Under the pieces are notes generated by a model that was given only the letters and a program-made list of their open reading frames with translations, ran no database searches and was not told where the DNA came from. From Pseudomonas sp. PD9R (lineage in GTDB: Bacteria; Pseudomonadota; Gammaproteobacteria; Pseudomonadales; Pseudomonadaceae), in contig NZ_JAHTMR010000004.1 in NCBI RefSeq assembly GCF_019200975.1, forward strand, positions 342,662 to 406,661: a stretch of 64,000 bases of DNA. Direction: 5' to 3'. Shown here piece by piece: positions 1-9,108 of the stretch. The first letter of the stretch is position 1; every line of letters starts with the position of its first letter. A program made the position numbers and the translations under genes.

Positions 1-894
1 GACGACGAAGATGACGCTGAGTTGTTTGAGAACAGCTTGGGCACTTCGAAGGAGGAGCGCCGTTACCGCCAGTGGTGTCTTGAGTCAGAGCTTTTCCTCA
101 ATCCCATGAATGACCTGGGAGCCTTACCCGTCGCCGCTTACGACGTTATGAGTTTGCCAGATCATGATGCTCAAGTCGGGATTACCTATCTCGGCTTTTT
201 TAACCAGCTCAAGCAGGAATATGGCTTCGCTCGTCATTGCCTTTACCAAGGCGAGTATGCAAAGCCAGCGCATATGGCTGACAAGGGCTTGTCTTTGGCT
301 TTCAACTGTGACTACGCGCTCTATGGCATTGGGCTCGAACAGATCAAGACTGCCTATCGCAGCGCCTACTCGCTCCTGGATAAAGTCGCCTACTTCATCA
401 ACGCTTACTGGAAGCTGGGCATACCCCAGCACTCTGTGGGCTTTCGGGCTGTCTGGTTCAAGCTGGGCAAGAATAGCCGGCCGATTGAGCCACGGGTTGT
501 TCGCGATGAGTTCAGATCCACGCCCAACCTTCCACTTCGCGCGTTGTATTGGGTATCCCAGGACATCTACTCTAAGGTGCTCAAGGATGTGGCTCGACCT
601 GACGCGCAGGCGCTCGATGACTTGAGAAATCACCTCGAGCACAAGTACGCCAAGGTCGTCGATTGCTGCCATTGGATTGGTGAGCCGTCAGAGCTCTGGA
701 AGGATCATTTGGCATACGTGCTCGATAGAGACGATCTTGCAGCCAAGACACTGCTCATGCTGAAGCAGTCTCGCGCCGCCCTGATCTATCTCTGTCTGGC
801 CATGCATTTCGAAGAGTCTCAGGCGAAACATGACCGGGATGAGTTGGTTGTCCAGTTCCAGGTGCGGGATTATCCAGACGATCTGAAAACCTGA
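1..894 (+). CDS. LA2681-like HEPN-domain protein (5' end outside window)
   Basis: The reading frame is open to the left edge of the window, so only the C-terminal ~297 residues are visible. A TTG at 22 could act as a start, but no ribosome site precedes it and the frame continues upstream. The visible part is helical and carries RNHLEHKY (around residue 204 counted from the TTG), which matches the R-x4-H motif of HEPN RNases. The surrounding sequence resembles the LA2681-type HEPN domain, usually the C-terminal part of a larger protein. HEPN proteins commonly cut RNA in toxin and antiphage systems. It converges on the Gabija-like genes, so a defence role is likely but inferred from family and position. 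Confidence 0.6.
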   Translation, partial: DDEDDAELFENSLGTSKEERRYRQWCLESELFLNPMNDLGALPVAAYDVMSLPDHDAQVGITYLGFFNQLKQEYGFARHCLYQGEYAKPAHMADKGLSLAFNCDYALYGIGLEQIKTAYRSAYSLLDKVAYFINAYWKLGIPQHSVGFRAVWFKLGKNSRPIEPRVVRDEFRSTPNLPLRALYWVSQDIYSKVLKDVARPDAQALDDLRNHLEHKYAKVVDCCHWIGEPSELWKDHLAYVLDRDDLAAKTLLMLKQSRAALIYLCLAMHFEESQAKHDRDELVVQFQVRDYPDDLKT

Positions 895-944
895 CGGCAC
901 TGCCGGCTGCCCCGCTTGTATCGGTGTCTTCTGTGGGGAAGGTT

Positions 945-2708
945 TTAGCGAGGTGGTTGCGGCACCTCGAACCCCAACTGCGCCAGCACAGGTCGATCCT
1001 CTGCTTTGAGCTTTTTCACCGCCCATATCAGCATATGCTGGGGCCTGGAGCTCGCCACATAAGCGAACCTCGCTGCTTCTGATCCGCGATCCCGCAACCA
1101 GTCTTGCCAATGGGACTGATGAACCCCGGGCTGTTGTGATGAAACCACCACGGTGACATCGTGAGTTTCGCCTTTCACCTGGTGAATTGTTTCGTAGCGC
1201 AACGTGTCCGGTGGCCCCTCCAGCACCTCTTGGCTCACCACTCGCACGGAGACAGGCTTGTCACCCTGCCCCTTGCGAGCCACAAGGTTCAAATCTTTCA
1301 GGGCATCCAGCTCCTCTCGTAACTCCGCAGGTACGAAAGGCTGATCTGGGAGCTGTCGGATCGCCAGCTTCGCCGTGCGCACCCAAGCAGACCAGGTCTG
1401 ATCGGACTTGCCAGCACCATTAGCGACCATGAATTTCAGGCTTTCATGGAGGAACTTCCGCCAAAAAAGCTTGGACTCCATGACAATGGGGCAATAGGGG
1501 CCGACCTTGGTGACCTGCAGCTGGAGTTTGTCGGCCAGCCACTTTGCAAACGTCCTCAGGCTTTGCTTGATGTCCTTGAGGTTACCTGTGCTGGCGCTGA
1601 TGCACGCGACTGCCAATAGTTCGATGCCTTCGAAGGTCTCACCATTACGCAAACGCTGCAGGGTCGTATGACCCCGGGCCACCAGTACCACTTTGGTGTA
1701 CCCCTGTGTCATGGTGCGAATCGTAGGCAGCAGCTCAGAGGGACACACTTCATATTCGAGTATCCGTGGTTGCAGGGAAGCAATATCTGCATTGCCCCTG
1801 ATCCCTTCGCCGCCAAGGATGTTGGTACACACATCGACTATGACCTGTCCACTCCGCCAGTTCGCCTTGAGCTCATACGGGGCGAATTTCAGCTTGATCA
1901 TGAGGTCGGTGACATTCTCAGGGTTCGACTTGCGAAAGCCATAGATTGACTGGTTCAGATCACCCACGAAATGGAACGCCATACCGAACCGTGCGAGATG
2001 CTCCACGATTCGCAGTTGCTCTGCAGAGAGATCCTGGCATTCGTCCACGATGACCAGAGGAAACCGGCGCGCGATCCGCGAAAAATAGGGGTCGAATTTC
2101 CTATCCTTGAATGCCTTCAGGGCAAGCATGTCGATGTCACCAAAGGTGGCAAAACCTCCTCGCCACAGCCGCTTCTTAGTGGCAATGAGATCTTCGAAGG
2201 TAACCTGATTAAGGGTTTCGGCGTTCAGTTGCTTATCGAGGCCGCGTTCGCCAGTGGAAAATACGAACTTGGTCGTTCCAAGGTCGTAGTCGTATTTGCA
2301 CGCAGAGATCCAACGATCGCAAATGCTATTTCGCGTGCGATAGATGTTTGCTGCTTTGTCCAGAATCCGAATGCGAAAGTCACCCTCCTTGCCGGTATAT
2401 CCAGTCATCTCACTGGCAATGCTCGCCACCAGCCGGTTCAGCACAAAGCTGTCGAACGTAGCGATTAGATGAGGTTTGCCGATCGGCTCCCCCAGGTACC
2501 GATGAACCCTGCTCCTGAGTTCGTCCGTGGCACTGTTGGAGAACGTCAGCACTGCGATGCCCGATGGTGAACGAGACCATTCTTGGACAATTCTGGCCAC
2601 CATCGCGGCAACCACTTCCGTCTTTCCGCTGCCCGGGCAGGCCTTGAGGTAAACGTGCCTGTCGAGCGGTGAGGCGAGATAATCCAACTGCTCCTGGGTG
2701 AAGTTCAT
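945..2708 (-). CDS. gajB: Gabija-like protein GajB, UvrD/REP-type superfamily 1 helicase
   Basis: A 587-residue superfamily 1 helicase. Visible motifs are Walker A (ACPGSGKT, residues 23-30), Walker B (LVIVDECQD, 218-226), motif III (FVGDLNQSIYGFR, 247-259) and a motif VI-like segment FAYVASSRPQHML near residue 555. It starts 43 bp downstream of the OLD-family gene on the same strand, which is the gene pair of the Gabija antiphage system. There GajA is a nucleotide-sensing DNA nuclease and GajB acts as its helicase-like partner. It is somewhat longer than the ~494 residues of the founding Bacillus GajB. A plain DNA-repair helicase is less likely because of the neighbouring nuclease gene. Confidence 0.75.
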   Translation of the reverse strand: MNFTQEQLDYLASPLDRHVYLKACPGSGKTEVVAAMVARIVQEWSRSPSGIAVLTFSNSATDELRSRVHRYLGEPIGKPHLIATFDSFVLNRLVASIASEMTGYTGKEGDFRIRILDKAANIYRTRNSICDRWISACKYDYDLGTTKFVFSTGERGLDKQLNAETLNQVTFEDLIATKKRLWRGGFATFGDIDMLALKAFKDRKFDPYFSRIARRFPLVIVDECQDLSAEQLRIVEHLARFGMAFHFVGDLNQSIYGFRKSNPENVTDLMIKLKFAPYELKANWRSGQVIVDVCTNILGGEGIRGNADIASLQPRILEYEVCPSELLPTIRTMTQGYTKVVLVARGHTTLQRLRNGETFEGIELLAVACISASTGNLKDIKQSLRTFAKWLADKLQLQVTKVGPYCPIVMESKLFWRKFLHESLKFMVANGAGKSDQTWSAWVRTAKLAIRQLPDQPFVPAELREELDALKDLNLVARKGQGDKPVSVRVVSQEVLEGPPDTLRYETIHQVKGETHDVTVVVSSQQPGVHQSHWQDWLRDRGSEAARFAYVASSRPQHMLIWAVKKLKAEDRPVLAQLGFEVPQPPR

Positions 2709-2751
2709 TGGGGGAGCACCCTGCGTGGGGTTTCTTCAGCAACTCGAGCGA

Positions 2752-4656
2752 TCATGCCTGTCCCACTTCCAGTCCACAGGCCCAAAGGATAGCCAGTCGG
2801 ATGTACTCCGGCACGACGAAATCAGCTGGGCGCGCCAAGAGCGCATCCGCGAGCGCTTGGGCGTACAACCCCTTGCCAATCTCTTCGGAGTCGAGCCTGG
2901 CGAGCAAAGCGCCAGCAAAAGGGGCTTTGTCAGCAGAGGACATGGAGGCGAAATCCCGTTTTGCATCTTCCCTCAAATTCCCGGCCACCTTGCCATCCTG
3001 AACGGGCCAGAGATCTGCTGCCACATTCAACATGGTCGTGAGGTTGCCGCCCTCCAGCGCAATATCGTACTCGAAGGTCTTGTACTTGCCGGCGAACAAC
3101 CGAGCGAATTGAGACTGATTGATCTGCCCCTGAAGCTCCAATGCCGGATTGTTTCCCAGCCGGTGATCTTCGGCATGCGGAAGGAATGGAACTTGTTTTT
3201 CCCCGCCTTCGCCATCGTCAATGGTCGAGAAAGATTTGGGAGGGTCATTGTCCGTGAGTCCGGCGCACCTGATAGGCACATTACCACCAGGCTGGGCGCC
3301 CGTGACATCGCAGAACAGCTGCATGAAATGCTTGAAATAGATACCGCCAAGGTTGATGACGGACACGCCGTAATCGTCCAAAGAGTCCCTGCCCTTCCCT
3401 TGAGCATGCAAGACGATCCTAGCCAGCTCGGGGACAACGATTGCCTCGGCAATTCCTTCGACGAGGATCGCGCCTTTTGAGAAAAGAAGATTTGACTTGG
3501 TGACGTCGAGCCAGCGATCTACAAAACGCCGGCTCTGCTCAGGAAGCCCTGTTTTTCTCAGAGGAACGGCTGTTGGCATGCCTTCATTGGAGAGGTGAAT
3601 CAGGTGCTCCACAGACACCGCAGCCGAAATCACAGTTGAGTGGGTTGTGATGATGACCTGGATACCTCGAGCTTCCGCCTCTGTTTTGAGGTGTCGTAGC
3701 AACCGTAGTTGGAGCTGCGGGTGTAGGTGCGCCTCCGGTTCCTCGATGAGCAGCAGCCGCAGGTAGGTCTCTTCACCACGACCCTCCTCTACCTCGAGGA
3801 CGAGCTCCGCTAGGATGGATGCGATGTACAATAGGTTGTTGTACCCCAGGCTGTTCTCCCCCAGAGATCGGAACTGGGTGGGGTCGGCATTTGTGAGGTC
3901 GGGGAAGTAAAGTAGTCTCAATCCTTCAACGATACGGGAGAAGCTCACCTCGGAGAATTGGATCAACGTGCTTTGGGACAGATGCATTCCGAGCGCGGCC
4001 TTCAGGCTTTCACCGATGCGTTGGTTGGCCAGTTTGATAGCAAAGTCGTCGCTCTGAGAAAGCTCGCGGTTGAAGTCGCCAACGCGCTGCTCCAGCGCAG
4101 TTTGAGTACCGGCCTTTCTGGCAGCGTCCAGCTCTTTCCGACATAGGGCCTTCAACAGTCTGGACAAACGTGATTGGCGCCCCTCTCGGAGCTTGCTCTC
4201 TGCGTCGCGTAGTGGCGGCAGATAAACACAGTGAATCAAGTCGAGTGTTTCAGGATCTAAGGGCTGGGTGAATTCGTGACCGCCATAAGTGTGATACTTG
4301 AAGCGTCCACGTGACTCTTGGTTTTTGGCAATGAAGGTGAGCTTCGCTTCATCATAGTTCCCGCACCACTCATCAAAGGCAGTGGCATCCTTATCATCCA
4401 GGTCGGAAAACGTGGCCTGGATCTGGAGCTCCTCCGAGGCGAAAGCACCTGCCTCAAAACCCTTGTAGAAATCGTGCTCACCGATGATTCGTTTGCCCGA
4501 CTCCGAGTCATTGAAGAGCTGACGCACCGCGCTGATTACACCGGTCTTGCCCGCGCCGTTTTCGCCCACCAACACGTTCAGCCCATCGTGAAATTCGATA
4601 GTGAAGGGTTCGCCAAAGCACTTGAAACCTCTAACGTCCAACGCGCGTAGATACAT
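2752..4656 (-). CDS. gajA: Gabija-like protein GajA, OLD-family ATPase/TOPRIM nuclease
   Basis: A 634-residue OLD-family protein. It has an ABC-type ATPase with Walker A (GENGAGKT, residues 31-38), a signature-like SLGYNNLLYIA (269-279), Walker B and D-loop (LLLIEEPEAHLHP, 301-313) and an H-switch (TTHS, 337-340). A TOPRIM domain follows, with ILVEGIAEAIVVPE from about residue 397 and LTDNDPP at 467-473 supplying the acidic metal ligands. A ribosome site AGAAGGGA precedes the ATG. In Gabija, GajA nicks DNA when nucleotide pools fall during phage infection. Other OLD-containing systems exist, but the downstream UvrD-like gene favours Gabija. Confidence 0.78.
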   Translation of the reverse strand: MYLRALDVRGFKCFGEPFTIEFHDGLNVLVGENGAGKTGVISAVRQLFNDSESGKRIIGEHDFYKGFEAGAFASEELQIQATFSDLDDKDATAFDEWCGNYDEAKLTFIAKNQESRGRFKYHTYGGHEFTQPLDPETLDLIHCVYLPPLRDAESKLREGRQSRLSRLLKALCRKELDAARKAGTQTALEQRVGDFNRELSQSDDFAIKLANQRIGESLKAALGMHLSQSTLIQFSEVSFSRIVEGLRLLYFPDLTNADPTQFRSLGENSLGYNNLLYIASILAELVLEVEEGRGEETYLRLLLIEEPEAHLHPQLQLRLLRHLKTEAEARGIQVIITTHSTVISAAVSVEHLIHLSNEGMPTAVPLRKTGLPEQSRRFVDRWLDVTKSNLLFSKGAILVEGIAEAIVVPELARIVLHAQGKGRDSLDDYGVSVINLGGIYFKHFMQLFCDVTGAQPGGNVPIRCAGLTDNDPPKSFSTIDDGEGGEKQVPFLPHAEDHRLGNNPALELQGQINQSQFARLFAGKYKTFEYDIALEGGNLTTMLNVAADLWPVQDGKVAGNLREDAKRDFASMSSADKAPFAGALLARLDSEEIGKGLYAQALADALLARPADFVVPEYIRLAILWACGLEVGQA

Positions 4657-4935
4657 GAGAATCCCTTCTATCTGGAGTCATCCGGTGGCGAGCAGAGGCC
4701 GCGCCTAGATGGCGCTAGGCCTCGATGAACGACTCCTAGCTGAATAGTGGCAATACGTTACACCGGTTGGCTATCAGGGCCTACCTGTAGATGGGGCTTT
4801 AGCTTCCAGTTGAAGCGGACAAAAGCGCACGCAAGCCTGCCAATCCACAGAATCTCTGGGGCACATTAGCGCCGCTCTACGCGTGATGCCGGCAGAGCGG
4901 TATCATTTAACATCCTCAAATGGTGCGGCTCAGGT

Positions 4936-5976
4936 GTGGCCGAACCTCCAAAGAACGACCCTCACCAGGGTGCTGCTCAATTTTCAGTGGAGCCACGCGG
5001 CGTGATCGAAAAATTCATTGAGTTCAACGAAAAGCGAGGCAGAGAGCTGACTGAGCGCTACGTTCTCCATGTGTTCAACGTGTTCTCTCCCACTCAGCTG
5101 AAACGCAGGCTGGGGCACAAGCAACCGAAAGTGTGTCGGTATTGCGGGAAAGACGAGAGATCCACGACCTTCCGCGAAGAGTCGCATGCCATACCCATTT
5201 TTCTGGGGAACAAGACGATTATCGATGATCTGGAGTGTGATCAGTGCAATCACCACTTCGGGGATCATCTTGAAAACAGCTTCGCAGCCTACACCCACCC
5301 TCACCGTCCATTTCAGCGAATCCGGGGGCGCAATGGCATCCCAAAGTACAAAGCCCCAGACTTAGAGGTTTCGGCTGTCGACCAATCCAACCTAGTCATC
5401 TGTGTCGGTGATAAAGGTGGAGTCGATGCGTTGGAGGTCGAGGGCAAGAATCAACTCCGTTTCCAGGTTGTGCGCCAACCCTACTACCCGACCGCCATTC
5501 ACAAGATGCTCATCAAAATGGCATTGGCCATGATGCCAGACGATGACCACCGCCAATTCGATTACCTGAAACCCTGGCTTCTGAGTAAAAACCATAAGCC
5601 TGGCTTGAGTGGCTCCGTGCCGGTTATCGAGTGGGGGATAAGCGGAGGCGTCAATCCAAACAAAATCACCTGCATCGTTGCCAAGGTGAGAGAGGCGTTT
5701 CAAGAATCGACATATAGGTATCAGTTCATATTTCAGTACGGGAATTTCCAGTACCAGATTGTGATTCCCCTGCCTGACGAGTGTGGCCATCGTAAGGATT
5801 TCGTCTACGCGCCCGTGTTCCTGCCTGATGAGCATTTCCGAGTATTTGGCCCATCCGACTATCAGGAGAAGCACTTCAACTCACCTGACCGGGTGCGTGG
5901 AGAAAAACTCAGCATCCTGCTTCAGTACAGCGACAAATCCTCTGGAGGGCCTGGGCAGGAGAACACTGCTGATTAG
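4936..5976 (+). CDS. HNH endonuclease-domain protein
   Basis: A 346-residue protein, probably starting at GTG 4936. The N-terminal third carries an HNH-type zinc and metal site: CRYC (67-70), the ESHAIP segment (82-87) in the position of the usual EHIIP motif, and CDQCNHHFGDHLEN from residue 101. The remaining ~220 residues match no domain I recognise and may bind DNA or a partner. It is divergent from gajA and convergent with qatD, so it is in neither operon and may be a stand-alone restriction or defence nuclease. The nuclease fold is well supported; the biological role is not known. Confidence 0.6.
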   Translation: MAEPPKNDPHQGAAQFSVEPRGVIEKFIEFNEKRGRELTERYVLHVFNVFSPTQLKRRLGHKQPKVCRYCGKDERSTTFREESHAIPIFLGNKTIIDDLECDQCNHHFGDHLENSFAAYTHPHRPFQRIRGRNGIPKYKAPDLEVSAVDQSNLVICVGDKGGVDALEVEGKNQLRFQVVRQPYYPTAIHKMLIKMALAMMPDDDHRQFDYLKPWLLSKNHKPGLSGSVPVIEWGISGGVNPNKITCIVAKVREAFQESTYRYQFIFQYGNFQYQIVIPLPDECGHRKDFVYAPVFLPDEHFRVFGPSDYQEKHFNSPDRVRGEKLSILLQYSDKSSGGPGQENTAD

Positions 5977-6099
5977 ATTCTCAGTTTTCAGGCGGCGAGT
6001 TTCGCGCGTCGAAGCGCAACTCCTCGGAGTGAAGACCGGGCCGTAGTAAAACGAGCTCGTAGACCTAGACGCTGCCTGGCAAGGCATTCAAACCTAATA

Positions 6100-6867
6100 C
6101 TAGGTACGTACTAGATCTCGCAGATTACTAATGATTTGGGCTGCAGCTTGCTCTGGCGATTGCTCTCGAAGCAGCGCCAGCGCCTGTACCGTTTTGGGGA
6201 TATCGGTAGCAGGCCTGGTTGGCCGTCCTTCGATTTGCACGAACGGGCCATCGGTCTCGGTGAGAAGCCGGTCAGATGGCAGCGAGGCGACAAGGTTGCG
6301 ATGCCTGGCGGAGCTCAGCATCTGCGAGTTGATCGAGAAATAGCATCCAAGCTCCACAGCCCGCCTGGCCTCGCTAGCGGAGCCGGTGAACCAGTGAAGC
6401 ACCACCGTTCCCCGGTCAGTTGGAAGTAGGCGCTCGATATGGGACAGCACTTTTCCCACACTGCGTACGCTGTGGACAGTGAGGATCTTCCCGCCCTGCT
6501 CCGAGCAAGCCTCGAGCACCCTCTTGAACACCCGCTCCTGGGCCTCAAAGCTTCGATAGAACTGGGGCCCGGCATCAAGCCCCACCTCTCCAACGTATCG
6601 AGTCTCCTCAAGCAGGCGCTCCAGGAGTGGCAGCTCCGATTCACGCTCTGCCACCAGTTGGGGATGTAGCCCCAATGCCACCCGGACATGCCGAGCCGAG
6701 GCCGCAAGCTCACGATTGCGCCGCCATGCTTTCGGTGTAGTAGTCACGGCCAAGGTAGCGACCTCTGCCTGATCGCACTCCACGATGAGACGCTCGTGAT
6801 CGGGATAGAGGTCAAGGTGGCAGTGGAAATCCACCCACTTTGGAATCGAGCTCTTCTGCGGTTTCAT
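6100..6867 (-). CDS. qatD: QatD, TatD-family DNase of the Qat antiphage system
   Basis: A 255-residue TatD-type metallo-hydrolase. The metal ligands are visible: FHCHLD (H15, H17), GEVGLD (E94), H132, H158 and the TETDGPF loop with D206. It is the last gene of the operon and its ATG overlaps the qatC stop by four bases, which suggests translational coupling. TatD proteins are 3'-5' DNases; in Qat systems this is the nuclease component. Alone it would be read as a housekeeping TatD, but the order qatA-qatB-qatC-qatD fixes the assignment. Confidence 0.88.
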   Translation of the reverse strand: MKPQKSSIPKWVDFHCHLDLYPDHERLIVECDQAEVATLAVTTTPKAWRRNRELAASARHVRVALGLHPQLVAERESELPLLERLLEETRYVGEVGLDAGPQFYRSFEAQERVFKRVLEACSEQGGKILTVHSVRSVGKVLSHIERLLPTDRGTVVLHWFTGSASEARRAVELGCYFSINSQMLSSARHRNLVASLPSDRLLTETDGPFVQIEGRPTRPATDIPKTVQALALLREQSPEQAAAQIISNLRDLVRT

Positions 6868-8240
6868 AGTGGTATGGCTGTCACACCCTCGAGGTAATTG
6901 TCGACTTCCAGCAGTCCATCTCGATAAACCTGTTCGAAGTCATCCAAGCTGTCAGGATGGTCGATCAAAGGCCCGGGCTCATGAATTGCGAATTTGGCGC
7001 GGTGTGGCGTACGTTTGAGGCGCGCGATGGCCAGCTGGAAAGAGCGCACATGTTCGCCATCAGATTTGTTCGTGTCCAGCGTTTGCGCATGTAGATCCGG
7101 GATGACATATCGGGTTTGATCCGGCCCGCACCCACGATGAATTGCTGCCCGCCTGATAATACAGGGGACGCAGAACCCGCAGTGCTTGGGTGATCGATTC
7201 GAGGGGTCGGGATGGTACCTTGCCTTTCCTGGCGAGGAGCACGACATCGTGAGATGCACATGATCCGCTAGGAACTCAGGGTCAGAGCACTGCTCTGCCA
7301 TCTGGCCCTTGGTGAGATGGCTGAACATGTTGAATAGCCTCGTGCTCAGGCCCAAACGACCGAAAAGCTCATTCACCCGCGCCATGTAGTATGGATGAGT
7401 CGTGCGCGTGCTACATGCACCCAGGCGGCGCGGATCCAGGGGAACGTTCAGAGAGATCAGGCCATTTTCAGGCACATGGATGGTGATCGAGTCGCCGATC
7501 GCTTCCGCGGCCATGGCCGCCAGCGCGAAGAACAGGAATGAGCGCGCTCGAAGCGTATCTTCACTACCTCCCCCCTCCACGAGATCGTGCGGGAACCCCA
7601 CACGGGCCTGGACGTGGTTGATCGACGTCTCGGAAAACCTCTCCTGCAGCGCTGCCCGGCAGTCGTTCTGATAGGTGCTGGTGCTGTTGGTGTCCCAGTA
7701 ATGGCTCACAAGCAATGGTTTGCCGCCGCCACTGAGTAGATCGATCGCCCCAATGAAGCTGTCCATCCCCCCTGAGAACAGGCAGACGCTGTCCGACTCA
7801 TCTGTTCTCAAGCTCTCCGGAGCGCGAGATAGCTCATCGATATCTGTGGGCCGCTCGCGGAAGACCAGGCGCCAGCGATCACCAGTGAGGAATTTCAAGG
7901 TCGAGGCCAGCAAGTCGGACGTTGCTGTCCATACTGCGGGATCTGCGACGGGGACGTAGAGGTCGATCTCCCTCGTCCAGGAATTCTCCGATTCGGTGTC
8001 TCGTGAGATTCTGGTGTCCGCCGCAGTAAGGGTCGCCGCCAACAGTGCCAGGTCGACGGCAGTCTCTCCTGGGCTAAGTCCCAGGTCAGCTAATTGCTCG
8101 ATGGCTTGGCCGATCCCGAACTGCAGCCGTCCGTGTCCGTCGAGGAATTGGATATTGGTGATGACACTACCTGGCTCCAGCAGCGCTAGATCCTGGTCAT
8201 CCGTTTCGCCGAGCCGGCAGATAATGCTGTGGTGCCTCAT
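6864..8240 (-). CDS. qatC: QatC, QueC-like nucleotide-modifying enzyme of the Qat system
   Basis: A 458-residue protein with a PP-loop ATP-pyrophosphatase core, LFSGGMDS at residues 154-161. A cysteine cluster HCGFCVPC around residue 350 corresponds to the zinc site of QueC (7-cyano-7-deazaguanine synthase). It is about twice QueC length, with ~150 extra N-terminal residues, as in defence-associated QueC relatives. It overlaps qatB and qatD by four bases at each end. The chemistry in Qat defence is not known to me; the QueC-like fold suggests a base or protein modification using ATP. Confidence 0.88.
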   Translation of the reverse strand: MRHHSIICRLGETDDQDLALLEPGSVITNIQFLDGHGRLQFGIGQAIEQLADLGLSPGETAVDLALLAATLTAADTRISRDTESENSWTREIDLYVPVADPAVWTATSDLLASTLKFLTGDRWRLVFRERPTDIDELSRAPESLRTDESDSVCLFSGGMDSFIGAIDLLSGGGKPLLVSHYWDTNSTSTYQNDCRAALQERFSETSINHVQARVGFPHDLVEGGGSEDTLRARSFLFFALAAMAAEAIGDSITIHVPENGLISLNVPLDPRRLGACSTRTTHPYYMARVNELFGRLGLSTRLFNMFSHLTKGQMAEQCSDPEFLADHVHLTMSCSSPGKARYHPDPSNRSPKHCGFCVPCIIRRAAIHRGCGPDQTRYVIPDLHAQTLDTNKSDGEHVRSFQLAIARLKRTPHRAKFAIHEPGPLIDHPDSLDDFEQVYRDGLLEVDNYLEGVTAIPL

Positions 8241-9100
8241 TCCAGCCCCTCCGCTGCACTCGCGATAAGATCGAATGCCGCCTCATAGATCGCAGACGTA
8301 ACCTGATTGACCTCTTGGTCTGTGGGCGCCGGCCATTGCTCCAGCCGGTTGGCGAGCTGACCCCGCGTACAACCCGTGATGAACGAACTCAGCTGAGACT
8401 GGATGCGTTCAACCGCTTCCACATCATCTGGCATGGTGATGCCCCTACCACCCAAGTCCGCCATGATCATGCTCTCAATCGAATTCGCTACGAAGTCGAG
8501 GAAGAAGTTCTGCCGATCAGCTTGAGTCATGTCCTCGAAGCTACCGCTGCCTGCCTCGTCCAGTTCGGCGATCGTATTCAGTGCGGCCTGGCGAGCAACA
8601 CCTTCGTCAATCGCGCCGCCAGGCGGGCAGATAAACTCAAGCAGTGTGAGCAGCACCTGGGATGCCGGTTGCCCTGGCGCCACGGTGAGCTGCAACCGCC
8701 GCAGTGTTTCCGCTGCCCCGTTGCGCTGAACATCTCCGAAGATGCTGAGCAGCTTTGCCGCAGTAGCGCGAGATGTCCCCATGCGGCGCGCGCCTCTCGA
8801 TGATCCCCCTACGCCTTTACGCACATAGGAAGACAGGGCATTCCCCAAATCGCTGGGGCTTCCAGTGCGGGCGAACCGGGTGAAGCTGCTGCGAGCCCCT
8901 CGAAGTGAGCCAGTGCCGTCATTGTTCACCGGCCCTGACGGAGCTGAGCCTGGCTGAGATGGCGTAGAACCGGACTGAGATGGATTTGCTTGGCTTGGCC
9001 CGTTCGGTTGAGCGGCCGGGGCGGCTGGCTGCGCTACATCATCAATCCAGGAGGGCACCAAGCCGGAGCTCGGGCCTCCATATCCTTTGGAGGTACCCAT
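8237..9100 (-). CDS. qatB: QatB, Qat antiphage system protein
   Basis: A 287-residue protein with no enzyme motif. It starts with MGTSKGYGGPSSG and LVPSWIDD, which I recognise as the opening typical of QatB proteins. A low-complexity Ala/Pro/Ser/Gln stretch (about 26-65) follows, then a helical domain. The gene sits eight bases after qatA and overlaps qatC by four. Family knowledge: QatB is required for Qat defence, but its activity is unknown to me. The assignment rests on the N-terminus and on strict operon context. Confidence 0.85.
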   Translation of the reverse strand: MGTSKGYGGPSSGLVPSWIDDVAQPAAPAAQPNGPSQANPSQSGSTPSQPGSAPSGPVNNDGTGSLRGARSSFTRFARTGSPSDLGNALSSYVRKGVGGSSRGARRMGTSRATAAKLLSIFGDVQRNGAAETLRRLQLTVAPGQPASQVLLTLLEFICPPGGAIDEGVARQAALNTIAELDEAGSGSFEDMTQADRQNFFLDFVANSIESMIMADLGGRGITMPDDVEAVERIQSQLSSFITGCTRGQLANRLEQWPAPTDQEVNQVTSAIYEAAFDLIASAAEGLE

Positions 9101-9108
9101 ATCAATCC

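Noticed and set aside
2698..3480. Open frame of 260 codons on the plus strand
   Set aside because: It is antisense to gajA, which has full ATPase and TOPRIM motifs; the plus-strand protein has no recognisable domain.
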